In this document: positions 34,443-42,293 of the stretch, piece by piece | How positions within the stretch are numbered: position 1 is the first letter of the stretch | Layout of the letters: each line of letters opens with the position of its first letter | Origin: Terriglobus saanensis SP1PR4 | GTDB taxonomy: Bacteria > Acidobacteriota > Terriglobia > Terriglobales > Acidobacteriaceae | NCBI RefSeq assembly: GCF_000179915.2 | Contig: NC_014963.1 | Coordinates: forward strand, 2,976,001-3,040,000 | Length of the DNA: 64,000 nucleotides | Reading direction: 5' to 3' | The notes under the pieces: generated by a model | What the model saw: the letters and a program-made list of their open reading frames with translations, nothing else | Database searches by the model: none | Told to the model about the DNA's origin: nothing | Translations under genes and position numbers: made by a program

Positions 34443-34835
34443 TTTATCGTGGCAAAAGAGAGACGGCCCACGCCGGAAGGGCGAACGGGCCGTCTGTCGG
34501 TGGACTGTGGAGATTGACCTGAGGCGTCCCCCTCTTGCGGGCGGCCTCGGCGGAGTCTAAAAGCGATGATGAAGCTACTTCCGACCTGCCAGGACTGGAG
34601 CGGAACGCTCTAGGCCTCAGTCACCTCACGTGCTGTGGAACACAAGTTACTGTCAGATTTCATAGGCTTGGATCATCCTCCTTTCCCGTGTAAGAAAGAC
34701 ACTACGCCGGGTCGGAAGGTGGGTCAAGGTGAGGCGGGTGCCTTGGCGTATTCCGCCGCGAGTGCATCCCCAGAGCAGGGGCAGCGCATCACAAAATTCT
34801 GCGCTGTAAGACTTTCTCCTGGAAGGAATTTCTGC
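34443..34835. other. Gene-poor region between thiG and a small membrane-protein gene
   Basis: It contains a 9-bp hairpin (34461-34495) and a GC-rich imperfect inverted repeat around 34526-34556 (TGAGGCG ... CGGCCTC). Reading frames across it lack start signals and known motifs. No riboswitch consensus was recognised. Otherwise nothing is seen. Confidence 0.4.
34461..34495 (-). terminator. Hairpin upstream of thiG (terminator or attenuator)
   Basis: AGACGGCCC pairs with GGGCCGTCT across a 17-base loop. On the minus strand it is followed by CTCTTTTG, a T-tract, only some 20 bases before the thiG start. As no gene on the minus strand lies directly upstream, it could be a leader attenuator of thiG rather than the end of another gene. 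Confidence 0.4.
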
Positions 34836-35057
34836 ATGAAACCAGCAACACTGATCGGAATTCTGCTTATCATCCTCGGCATCGTAGGATTTGCGCTCGG
34901 GGGCGTTACGTTCACCCATCAGAAAAAAGACATCGACGCGGGTCCTGTTCAAATCAGTCACGAATCGAAGCAGACCGTGCCCATCAATCCCGTCGTTTCC
35001 GGCATTGCTCTGGTTGCCGGCATTACTCTGGTGATCGTGGGTTCACGCAGCAGATAG
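34836..35057 (+). CDS. Small two-helix membrane protein
   Basis: The ATG at 34836 is chosen because GGAAGGA lies eight bases before it. The product is 73 residues: helix 1 (TLIGILLIILGIVGFALGGV), a polar loop with HQKKDIDAGP and VPINP, and helix 2 (VVSGIALVAGITLVIVG), ending SRSR. The shape is like DUF3185-type small membrane proteins, but no firm family can be named. An intrinsic terminator follows five bases past the stop. Confidence 0.72.
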   Translation: MKPATLIGILLIILGIVGFALGGVTFTHQKKDIDAGPVQISHESKQTVPINPVVSGIALVAGITLVIVGSRSR

Positions 35058-35061
35058 TTTT

Positions 35062-35098
35062 CAAACGCCCACTTCCTTGGGTAGGACGCGGGCGTTTG
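35062..35098 (+). terminator. Intrinsic terminator after the small membrane-protein gene
   Basis: CAAACGCCC pairs exactly with GGGCGTTTG across a 19-base loop, followed by TGTGTT. It separates the small gene from the porin gene downstream. Confidence 0.65.
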
Positions 35099-35125
35099 TG
35101 TGTTCGGAGAGAATAGACCTACCGC

Positions 35126-36517
35126 ATGCGATTTTTACCCCTGATCCTGTTGCTGTCCGGAAGCCTTTTACTTGCCCAGGACTCGTCAACACCGCCCGAG
35201 ACGACGTCGAAGTCGCCTGTCACGATGTTTCCCCATTCGGACAGCTCGCGGTTCTACGCTGCCGGTCAGGCAAACATCATCTTTCAGGCACATCCTCCGT
35301 TCCATTCGCCTTATGAATCGACTAACAGCTTCGTGGGCCGCGGCGAATATAAGACCTCGCTCGTCGGCACGCTTTACCTCGCAATGCAGCTTAATAAGAA
35401 TTCGCGCTTCAATACGGACCTTATTGTGAACTTTGAAAGCGCGGGTGGGCGCGGACTTTCGCAGGCGCTAGGCCTGGCTGGATTTACGAATCTGGATGTA
35501 GTGCGGAATCCCTCACTTGGATCAAAGCCTTATCTGGCGCGGCTTTCTCTTCACCAGGCAATCGGGCTTTCGAGCAAACTTGTGGACAGCCCACGGACGG
35601 CGTTCTCTCTTGCGACCAAGGTATCGGAGCGACGGATCGAGATGCGGCTGGGCAAGATGAGTCTGCCGGATTTCTTCGACGTAAATGCCATCGGCAGCGA
35701 CTCGCACCTGCAGTTTCAGAACTGGACCATCGATAACAACGGAGCCTGGGATTACGCCGCAGATACGCGCGGCTACACGTACGCCGGGACTCTGGAGTAC
35801 GACGACCATGACTTTTCAGCGCGCTACGCCCTTGCGGCGATGCCCACCGTGGCCAACGGCATTGCGTACGACTGGGCCTTCCATCGCGCCAGCGGGCAGA
35901 ACTTTGAACTGGAGTACCGAAAGGGCTTGTTCTCTCCTCTATTCAAGGAAGACCGCAAGGGCGTAATCCGGGTGCTTGGTTTTGTGAATCACGCACACAT
36001 GGGCAGCTATCGCGAGGCGAACGTTGCGTTTCTAAACCACACGGATACGACACCGGATGTGACCAAGCATGAGCACTTTGCGTCGGTGAAGTACGGTGTG
36101 GGACTGAACCTGGAGCAGCAGGTGACGACGAATCTGCGCGGATTTATGCGTCTTGGGTGGAATGAAGGTCAGAACGAGTCGTACGCCTATACAGAAGTCG
36201 ATCAGACGGTAGTATTCGGTGCTGATTACGCGATGGCGGGGCATGGACGCCCCAATGACAAGATTGGTATGGCTTTCGTCTCGAATGCCATCAAGAGGGA
36301 CCACCAGACTTACCTGAAGCTGGGTGGACAGGGATTTTTGCTCGGGGATGGGACGCTCAACTATGGACGCGAGGACATTCTGGAGGCGTACTACAACACC
36401 CACACCTGGCGGGGTCTGTTCTTTGCCTTCGGATCGCAGGGGATCTTTCATCCTGGCTACAACACCGACCGCGGCCCAATCTGGGTGCCAACGGTGCGGG
36501 CGCACGTGGACTTCTAA
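35126..36517 (+). CDS. OprB-family carbohydrate-selective porin
   Basis: A 463-residue outer-membrane porin with a signal peptide (MRFLPLILLLSGSLLLAQ). The body alternates aromatic beta-strands. Diagnostic are the GRGEYKTS...LYLAMQLN opening and the terminal strands LNYGREDILEAYYNTHTWRG and FHPGYNTDRGPIWV ... VRAHVDF with C-terminal Phe, the standard OprB ending. Such porins admit glucose and other sugars passively. It stands alone between two terminators, so it is likely monocistronic. Confidence 0.88.
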   Translation: MRFLPLILLLSGSLLLAQDSSTPPETTSKSPVTMFPHSDSSRFYAAGQANIIFQAHPPFHSPYESTNSFVGRGEYKTSLVGTLYLAMQLNKNSRFNTDLIVNFESAGGRGLSQALGLAGFTNLDVVRNPSLGSKPYLARLSLHQAIGLSSKLVDSPRTAFSLATKVSERRIEMRLGKMSLPDFFDVNAIGSDSHLQFQNWTIDNNGAWDYAADTRGYTYAGTLEYDDHDFSARYALAAMPTVANGIAYDWAFHRASGQNFELEYRKGLFSPLFKEDRKGVIRVLGFVNHAHMGSYREANVAFLNHTDTTPDVTKHEHFASVKYGVGLNLEQQVTTNLRGFMRLGWNEGQNESYAYTEVDQTVVFGADYAMAGHGRPNDKIGMAFVSNAIKRDHQTYLKLGGQGFLLGDGTLNYGREDILEAYYNTHTWRGLFFAFGSQGIFHPGYNTDRGPIWVPTVRAHVDF

Positions 36518-36536
36518 TCCTTGCCGGAGATGCCAT

Positions 36537-36570
36537 AAAAATGGGACAGACCAAGGTCTGTCCCATTTTT
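36537..36570. terminator. Bidirectional intrinsic terminator between convergent porin and GDSL genes
   Basis: AAAAATGGGACAGAC pairs perfectly with GTCTGTCCCATTTTT across CAAG. The A-run and T-run ends make it functional for both strands. Confidence 0.92.
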
Positions 36571-36592
36571 ATGCGTATGATTTTCCTGCGAT

Positions 36593-37738
36593 CTAGTACC
36601 TCAGCGGGCTGGCGTCGATCTGCTGGATGATGAACTGCGCAAAAAGTTGGCCGAGATGCGTTGTTGGATGAACCGAATCCGCAAACTCGAAAGTCTGAGC
36701 CGCATTGGGTGCGGTCAGAGTCTTCGGCGAGCAGAAGAGGGAGTCCGTGAAAAACGAAGGGTTATTCAAATGGAGTTGCGTGGCCCTTGCAACCTGAGCC
36801 TGGGCATCGCAAGCAGTTCCGGTATTGGATACCTGGAATCCAAGTTCCTTGAAGTTTTTGGTGCTATTTTCCAGGAATGTGAATAGATCGATTGAGATCA
36901 CCTGATTGAGTAGGCCCTGTTGTTGAAGGCTTCCCTCCAGGGCGGTATTGAAGACTTGAGAGACCTGCGTCAAAGTCGCGCCATGATCCGCGCTGGCAGC
37001 ACCTTCGGGAGTTACCCCCAGATCGGGCATATTAAACAGCACAATGCGCGGAGATCCGTTTTCCTTCAAGGTATGAACGACAGTGGCCAAATCCACAGCA
37101 GCCTGTTCGATTGCCGCAATGGCAGCTTGCTGGGCCGCAGCCGTACCTGCTGCCTGTGCTGCTTCCAGATCAACCTGGATATCGTTAGGGCCTGCCTGGA
37201 GGAAAACGATTTGGTTCGAGTTGAATCTCTTGTGAACTTTCAGATAGATCTGTACCTGTTCGGTTACAGGAATCGTTGTCGCTAAAGCAAAATCCGCATT
37301 TCGCGTGCCTGGCGGCGCGTGATTCACTCCTATGGGGTCTTTCACGCGGGAACCGCCCTGCCCATAGCAAAGCCCATTGACAGGAATAAGCGGAATACCG
37401 AAGCCTCCGAGCGCCGCCGGTTCAAGGACGGATCCGTAGTGCTCAGCGACAACTTGAGGAAAGATCAGAGTTGGATTTGTAGAAAACTTGCCACCGCCGA
37501 AGAATAGTGTGGCGAAGGGAGAATAGACGCCGCAGTCCATCAGGCTATCTCCAAAGGCTACGAACTGGATTTTGCCGTGTCCTTCGGAATCCTCAGAAGC
37601 ATCGATTTGCGATGCCTGCAAAGGTTCCAAACTGAACATGGCGATGGCTGCGATGGAAAGCAGGCGCATGAGACCGTTGAGCATACTGCTCGGTCTTAAG
37701 CGCAGTCCAGAACTGCTCGTTTTTTTCTGGCTGTTCAT
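36593..37738 (-). CDS. Secreted SGNH/GDSL-family esterase
   Basis: The start at ATG 37738 follows AGGAGAG and gives a 381-residue product with an N-terminal signal (basic MNSQKK...R, hydrophobic MRLLSIAAIAMFSLEPLQA). Block I is FVAFGDSLMDCG with nucleophile Ser65, block III is QAGPNDIQ (Asn of the oxyanion hole) and block V is DSVHPTTHLGQL (Asp/His of the triad). This layout is that of GDSL lipases/esterases and thermolabile-hemolysin-like enzymes. The substrate (lipid or acetylated glycan) is not evident. No autotransporter barrel follows. It converges with the porin gene across a strong terminator. Confidence 0.87.
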   Translation of the reverse strand: MNSQKKTSSSGLRLRPSSMLNGLMRLLSIAAIAMFSLEPLQASQIDASEDSEGHGKIQFVAFGDSLMDCGVYSPFATLFFGGGKFSTNPTLIFPQVVAEHYGSVLEPAALGGFGIPLIPVNGLCYGQGGSRVKDPIGVNHAPPGTRNADFALATTIPVTEQVQIYLKVHKRFNSNQIVFLQAGPNDIQVDLEAAQAAGTAAAQQAAIAAIEQAAVDLATVVHTLKENGSPRIVLFNMPDLGVTPEGAASADHGATLTQVSQVFNTALEGSLQQQGLLNQVISIDLFTFLENSTKNFKELGFQVSNTGTACDAQAQVARATQLHLNNPSFFTDSLFCSPKTLTAPNAAQTFEFADSVHPTTHLGQLFAQFIIQQIDASPLRY

Positions 37739-37822
37739 AAATCTCTCCTGGAGGATGTAGGCATCGCTCCGACGAAATGAACCCTCCAGCAAATCTTTAT
37801 TCCAAAAGGTCGCCACTATACT

Positions 37823-38707
37823 TTGTCTGTGGCGACTCTTTTTCTTGTCTCGGCGTTTGCTCTCGGCCTTCTGCTGGGTTCATTTCTTAATGTCTGCATT
37901 GCGCGATTACCTCAGCATGAGTCGATCGTTTCGCCACGCTCGCGCTGTGGAAGCTGCGGCCGCGAGATCCGCTGGTACGACAATGTTCCGCTGCTGAGTT
38001 ACGTGGTGCTTGCAGGAAAGTGCCGCGACTGCGGCAGCCGGATCTCGCTGGTGTATCCGGCGGTGGAACTGGCGACCGGGATATGGTTTGCGCTGGCCGT
38101 CTATCTGGGTGCCGGCGCTCTGCAGATTGCGACCCTCTGGGTGGCTGGCTTTCTTCTCATCGGCCTGGCGGTAATGGATTGGCAGACCCACTTGCTGCCG
38201 GACGGGTTCACCCTGACCGGGATTCTGCTCGGCATGATGCTGATCTGCACGCGGACGATCTTTCTGGGCCCACATGAGGGCGACGTTCTCCTCGCCAAAC
38301 ACCACATTGAGCTGCGAGCGCCTGGGGCCACGCATGACGGTGGCAATATCTTTCTGACCGGATCCGAGAGCCTGATCTTCGGTCGGCTTGCGGCAGTGGT
38401 GGGAGCGTTTCTTCTGCTCTTTGCGATTCGTGCTCTTTATAAGCTGGTGCGGAAGCGCGATGGCATGGGGCTGGGGGATGCGAAGCTGCTGGCGATGATT
38501 GCGGCATTCCTGGGATTCGCTCCTGCTCTCTTTGCCCTCTTTGTCGGAGTCTGCGGAGCGACGTTTTATGCCGTCCTGCTCCTCATGCGAGGCAAGGCAA
38601 GCGGGGCCACACGGCTTCCCTTTGGAAGTTTTCTGGCTGTAGGCGGCATGGTCAGCGCGCTGTACGGAGAGGCCGTCGTGGCTTGGTACACTTCTCTCTT
38701 TCGATGA
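37823..38707 (+). CDS. Prepilin peptidase (type IV leader peptidase, A24)
   Basis: This inner-membrane aspartic peptidase cleaves and N-methylates type IV prepilins or pseudopilins. The 294-residue protein has the zinc-type cysteine quartet Cys42/45/67/70, the catalytic aspartates Asp119 (VMDWQTHLLPD) and Asp217 (GMGLGDAKLL), and about eight helices. An extra polar stretch of about 40 residues (146-186, HEGDV ... TGSES) sits between two helices and is longer than in E. coli-type enzymes. The start is TTG at 37823, with GTG at 37829 an alternative. No pil/gsp genes are adjacent. Its stop overlaps the next gene by ATGA. Confidence 0.92.
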   Translation: MSVATLFLVSAFALGLLLGSFLNVCIARLPQHESIVSPRSRCGSCGREIRWYDNVPLLSYVVLAGKCRDCGSRISLVYPAVELATGIWFALAVYLGAGALQIATLWVAGFLLIGLAVMDWQTHLLPDGFTLTGILLGMMLICTRTIFLGPHEGDVLLAKHHIELRAPGATHDGGNIFLTGSESLIFGRLAAVVGAFLLLFAIRALYKLVRKRDGMGLGDAKLLAMIAAFLGFAPALFALFVGVCGATFYAVLLLMRGKASGATRLPFGSFLAVGGMVSALYGEAVVAWYTSLFR

Positions 38708-39165
38708 AAAGCCTTCTCCTGTTCGCTCTGTTCTCCGCCACTCTCTTTGCGCAGGCCCCGAAAGGAAAAACGATGCATGCCACGGGAAGTTTTGAGGTCA
38801 AGCTGACGCCCCAGCAGTCCACTTCGGAGACGACGCCGGACCCAACGCGGGGCCGCATGTCCATCGACAAGCACTTCCACGGGGCGCTGGAGGGGACATC
38901 CCTGGGCGAGATGCTGAGCGGAGGAAACCCAGCCACAGGTTCCGCCGGATATGTCGCCATTGAGCGCGTGACCGGAACCCTGGACGGAAAGTCGGGCAGT
39001 TTTCTGCTGCAACACTCTGCCACGATGCATGCGGGGCAGTTTTCCCTGACGATTACGGTGATCCCTGGCTCGGGTACCGGGGAGCTGGTTGGCCTCGCCG
39101 GCTCGATGAACATTGTCATAGAAGGTGGGAAGCACAGCTACACCTTCGAGTACACGCTCCCCTAG
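38704..39165 (+). CDS. DUF3224 protein with signal peptide
   Basis: The start at ATG 38704 overlaps the prepilin peptidase stop (ATGA) and gives 153 residues opening with a signal peptide (MKSLLLFALFSATLFAQ). The mature part is DUF3224: HATGSFEVKLTPQ, GRMSIDKHFHGALEGTSLGEML, GSAGYVAIERVTGTLDGKSGSF and GTGELVGLAGSM, a small beta-barrel of the allene-oxide-cyclase-like kind. Function is unknown; most DUF3224 proteins are cytoplasmic, so export is a variation. Probably co-translated with the peptidase. Confidence 0.87.
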   Translation: MKSLLLFALFSATLFAQAPKGKTMHATGSFEVKLTPQQSTSETTPDPTRGRMSIDKHFHGALEGTSLGEMLSGGNPATGSAGYVAIERVTGTLDGKSGSFLLQHSATMHAGQFSLTITVIPGSGTGELVGLAGSMNIVIEGGKHSYTFEYTLP

Positions 39166-39242
39166 CCATGGCTTCCGTTGATGGATCGTGAACAAGAACG
39201 GCTAAAAACTGCGGCCCGTTCCTGTTGATGATCGGCCGTTTC

Positions 39243-39270
39243 TTGACACTGACTTGATACGAACTAAAAT
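39243..39270 (+). promoter_or_regulatory. Sigma-70-like promoter of the nuo operon
   Basis: A perfect TTGACA is followed after 16 bases by TAAAAT, about 50 bases before the nuoA ATG. No other promoter of similar quality is seen inside the operon, whose genes mostly overlap. Inferred from consensus only. Confidence 0.6.
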
Positions 39271-39321
39271 CAGACGTGCGGCGTCAATTCCGGCGCCTCT
39301 TCAGCCGACAGCAAGGACCCG

Positions 39322-39729
39322 ATGCAGAGCTACCCCTACCTCTGGAACTATCTTCCGCTCGTCATGCAGGTGCTTGTGGCCATTGGGCTTGCAAGCGCTT
39401 TTGTGGCGATCAGCTTCGTCATTGGCAAGCACAAGCGGAACAAGACCAAGCTCGGAGCATACGAGTGCGGCATGGATCCTGTGGGCGATGCGCGCGGACG
39501 CTTTTCGGTACGGTTTTACATGGTGGCGATGCTCTTCATCCTGTTCGACGTGGAAGCGGTCTTTATGCTTCCCTGGGCAGTGATTTTTCGTCGGCTTCCG
39601 GCGATTACCGGCCAACGCTTCTTCGGTTTCTGGGAGATGGTGGTTTATCTCGGATTTGTGGGTGTGGGCTTGTTCTATGTCTGGAAGAAGGGCATTCTGG
39701 ACTGGGCGGAAGACCGGGGTGACCTGTAA
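39322..39729 (+). CDS. nuoA: NADH-quinone oxidoreductase subunit A
   Basis: A three-helix membrane subunit of complex I near the quinone cavity. The 135-residue protein shows the family features: KLGAYECGMDPVGDARGRFSVRFY (Cys in the quinone-channel loop) and FILFDVEAVFMLPWA with the conserved acids in helix 2. AAGGA stands five bases before the ATG and a good promoter lies upstream, so this is the head of the operon. Its stop shares one base with the next start (TAATG), and that next gene is nuoC, not nuoB. Confidence 0.95.
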   Translation: MQSYPYLWNYLPLVMQVLVAIGLASAFVAISFVIGKHKRNKTKLGAYECGMDPVGDARGRFSVRFYMVAMLFILFDVEAVFMLPWAVIFRRLPAITGQRFFGFWEMVVYLGFVGVGLFYVWKKGILDWAEDRGDL

Positions 39730-40211
39730 TGGCTGAACCTCTTTTGACTCTTGACGCCGTACGCGAGGGTATGCCGGCCAACCCGGCCTTTGTGGCTGTG
39801 GAAGCGATGGCGACCAAGGCGAAGTTCGATCGGAACGAACTGACGATCACCGTGGCGCGCCAAGACATCGTGGCTGCGTGTAAGGCCGTGCAGGCTGCGG
39901 GCTATAACTTCTTTGAAACCGTCACTGCCGTTGACTGGTATCCGAACGAGCCGCGCTTTGTACTGGCATACCACATTGTTTCGATGACATTGAAAGAACG
40001 GATCCGGCTTGCGGTCGAAATCTCCGGAGAGAATCCTTCGGTCGATACGATTACCGCCGTTTGGCCGTCCGCAAACTTTTACGAGCGCGAAGTCTTCGAC
40101 CTCTTCGGCATTCACTTTGCCGGTCACCCGAATCTGACGCGCATCATGATGCCGCTGGACTGGGAAGGTCATCCGCTCCGCAAGGATTACCCGGTGGAGG
40201 GATATCGCTAA
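39729..40211 (+). CDS. nuoC: NADH-quinone oxidoreductase subunit C
   Basis: A 160-residue peripheral-arm subunit (30-kDa homologue) that packs between NuoB and NuoD. The ending WPSANFYEREVFDLFGIHFAGHPNLTRI..DWEGHPLRKDYP is the family signature. It is separate from nuoD (not the CD fusion seen in E. coli). It overlaps nuoA and nuoD by one base each (TAATG), so translation is tightly coupled. Unusually it follows nuoA directly, as nuoB is missing from the cluster. Confidence 0.95.
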   Translation: MAEPLLTLDAVREGMPANPAFVAVEAMATKAKFDRNELTITVARQDIVAACKAVQAAGYNFFETVTAVDWYPNEPRFVLAYHIVSMTLKERIRLAVEISGENPSVDTITAVWPSANFYEREVFDLFGIHFAGHPNLTRIMMPLDWEGHPLRKDYPVEGYR

Positions 40212-41491
40212 TGGCAGTTCTGGAAAACCCCTTCGATACACCGGTCCTGAAGTCCCGCGATCCGCAGAACCCTTCCCTGGAAGAGGTGGCTGCGGACTCG
40301 GCCCGTAATAACCAGGATCCTGCTGGAGACCAGACGATGGTCCTGAACATGGGACCGCAGCATCCTTCGACGCACGGCGTGTTGCGCCTGCTGCTGGAGA
40401 TTGACGGTGAAGCGGTGATTTCGTGTTCACCGGATATCGGCTATCTGCATACCGGCATTGAGAAGACCTGCGAAGCGAAGTTCTATCAGCAGGTAGTTCC
40501 GCTAACGGACCGCATCGACTACCTCTGTCCGATGACCAATAACCTGGCCTACTGCCTGGCGGTCGAGAAGCTCCTGGACCTTGAGATCCCTGAACGCGCG
40601 CAGACGCTGCGCGTTCTGATGAACGAGCTGACGCGCATCCAGTCCCATCTGGTATGGCTGGGAACGCACGCGATGGATATCGGCGCGCTGACCGTGTTTC
40701 TGTACTGCTTCCGCGAACGCGAAGAGATTCTGCGCATCTTTGAGGCGATCTCCGGCCAGCGCATGATGACGAGCTACTTCCGCATCGGCGGCCTGAGCAT
40801 GGAACCGCCGATCGATTTCTGGGAGCGCACGCGCAAGTTCCTGAAGAGAATGCCCGAAAAGATCAAGCAGTACGAAGATCTGCTCACGGGAAACCCGATC
40901 TGGTTTGGCCGTTTGAAGGGTGTTGGATATCTCTCGCCTGAAGATGCCATCGCTCTCGGCGTGACTGGACCACCGCTCCGTGCTTCCGGTGTGGATTGGG
41001 ATCTTCGCCGCGACATGCCGTATTCGGGCTACGAAAAGTATCAGTTCAAGGTGCCGGTTTCAACGGCTGGTGATGTGTGGGCTCGTTATGTGGTCCGCAT
41101 GGAAGAGATGTACGAGTCGGTCAAGATCTGCGTACAGGCAATGGATCGTATGCCTGAGGGTCGCATCGTAGCCGATGCGCCGAAGATCATTCTTCCCGAC
41201 CGCGAACAGATGAAGACGCAGATGGAGTCCTTAATCCATCACTTCAAGATTGTGACAGAAGGCTTTGCCGTTCCGGCGGGCCAAGTGTACCAGGCGGTGG
41301 AATCTCCGCGTGGTGAGATGGGATACTACGTCGTCAGCGATGGTACGGCGAAGCCGTATCGTGTGCATATGCGGAACCCGAGCTATGCGACACTTCAGGC
41401 GCTGGAGACAATGTGCAAGGGTAAGCTATTGGCCGATGTTGTGGCTGTGATTGGGTCGATCGATATTGTGCTGGGCGAGATCGACCGGTAG
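40211..41491 (+). CDS. nuoD: NADH-quinone oxidoreductase subunit D
   Basis: A 426-residue 49-kDa-type subunit lining the quinone-binding site. The start is the ATG at 40211 overlapping the nuoC stop. Motifs: NMGPQHPSTHGVLRL near the N-terminus (about 45-60), GYLHTGIEKTCE (the His/Tyr quinone-site region), and the C-terminal VESPRGEMGYYVVSDGTAKPYR and GSIDIVLGEIDR. A ~40-residue N-terminal extension (PFDTPVLKSRDPQNPSLEEV) precedes the conserved domain. It ends in a TAGTG overlap with an unknown small gene rather than nuoE. Confidence 0.96.
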   Translation: MAVLENPFDTPVLKSRDPQNPSLEEVAADSARNNQDPAGDQTMVLNMGPQHPSTHGVLRLLLEIDGEAVISCSPDIGYLHTGIEKTCEAKFYQQVVPLTDRIDYLCPMTNNLAYCLAVEKLLDLEIPERAQTLRVLMNELTRIQSHLVWLGTHAMDIGALTVFLYCFREREEILRIFEAISGQRMMTSYFRIGGLSMEPPIDFWERTRKFLKRMPEKIKQYEDLLTGNPIWFGRLKGVGYLSPEDAIALGVTGPPLRASGVDWDLRRDMPYSGYEKYQFKVPVSTAGDVWARYVVRMEEMYESVKICVQAMDRMPEGRIVADAPKIILPDREQMKTQMESLIHHFKIVTEGFAVPAGQVYQAVESPRGEMGYYVVSDGTAKPYRVHMRNPSYATLQALETMCKGKLLADVVAVIGSIDIVLGEIDR

Positions 41492-41787
41492 TGGATGAGA
41501 AGTTACACCGCGAGATGTGGACTTCCTGGGCGTCTCTGCTTCGCAGCTATGCTGCAGCCCACGGTCTGAACAGTCCACAGCACGCGGTGGTGGAAGTTTC
41601 AGAAGAACGGATTACCGTACGGCACGGTTTGAAGTGGATCAGCTTCACTTCGGCGGCGTACAAGAGCAGTGATGGAAGTACGGTTCCCTTCTCTTTGACG
41701 GAGAATGGGACCGCCGTTGTAGACGGGCTGGAAGATGAAATGGATTTAGCCGCCGAAAGGCTGGCACGGGAGATCATTGCAGCGTGA
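41491..41787 (+). CDS. Unknown 98-residue protein inside the nuo operon
   Basis: It starts with GTG one base into the nuoD stop (TAGTG) and ends in a GTGA overlap with nuoE, so it is locked into the operon at both ends. The product is soluble, acidic and without cysteines or membrane segments: MDEKLHREMWTSWASLLRSY, then a beta-rich centre (HAVVEVSEERITVRHGLKWISF) and a helical tail (DEMDLAAERLAREII). It is not NuoB, NuoI or any complex I subunit I know. Possible roles are assembly factor, accessory subunit or regulator; all are inference from position. The coupled overlaps argue that it is a real gene. Confidence 0.8.
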   Translation: MDEKLHREMWTSWASLLRSYAAAHGLNSPQHAVVEVSEERITVRHGLKWISFTSAAYKSSDGSTVPFSLTENGTAVVDGLEDEMDLAAERLAREIIAA

Positions 41788-42293
41788 GTGCTATTGCCAA
41801 CTCGATCTTTTCGCCGGAGACTGCGGCGCGCTTTGACCATCTGGTCACGATCTATCCTGTGCGCCGCTCTGCCCTGGTGCCGATGCTGCTCTACGCGCAG
41901 GATGATATCGGCTATGTCTCCGACGCGGTAGTAGCGGAGATCGCGCAGCGACTCGATCTGTTAGAGCTCGATGTTCGCGGCGTGCTGTCGTACTACTCCA
42001 TGCTGCGGACCAAACCCGCGGGCAAGTACAACGTACAGGTCTGTACCAACATCTCCTGCATGCTGGTGGGCGGATACGATCTTCTGGACCACTGCAAGGC
42101 CAAGCTAGGTATTGGGCACAAGGGCGTGACGGCCGACGGTCTGTTTTCGCTTGAAGAAGTAGAGTGCATTGGGGCCTGTTGCTGGGCGCCGGCGATCCAG
42201 GTGAACTACGACTTCCACGAGAATGTGACGAACATCAAGATGGACGCCATCCTGGAAGACTATGCCGCCGGACGCGGAAAGGACGTGAAGTAA
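41784..42293 (+). CDS. nuoE: NADH-quinone oxidoreductase subunit E
   Basis: A 169-residue 24-kDa-type subunit with the thioredoxin-like [2Fe-2S] N1a site: Cys87 and Cys92 (VCTNISC) and Cys128 and Cys132 (ECIGAC). The N-terminal helical domain (FDHLVTIYPVRRSALVPMLLYAQDDIGYVS) is normal. The start is GTG in a GTGA overlap with the unknown small gene, and its stop shares a base with the nuoF ATG. It acts with NuoF and NuoG in the NADH-dehydrogenase module. Confidence 0.95.
   Translation: MSAIANSIFSPETAARFDHLVTIYPVRRSALVPMLLYAQDDIGYVSDAVVAEIAQRLDLLELDVRGVLSYYSMLRTKPAGKYNVQVCTNISCMLVGGYDLLDHCKAKLGIGHKGVTADGLFSLEEVECIGACCWAPAIQVNYDFHENVTNIKMDAILEDYAAGRGKDVK

Noticed and set aside
34560-34835. Possible TPP or other riboswitch or a longer small-protein frame
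   Set aside because: No conserved riboswitch core could be found by eye, and the longer frame lacks a ribosome binding site; the 73-residue protein has one.
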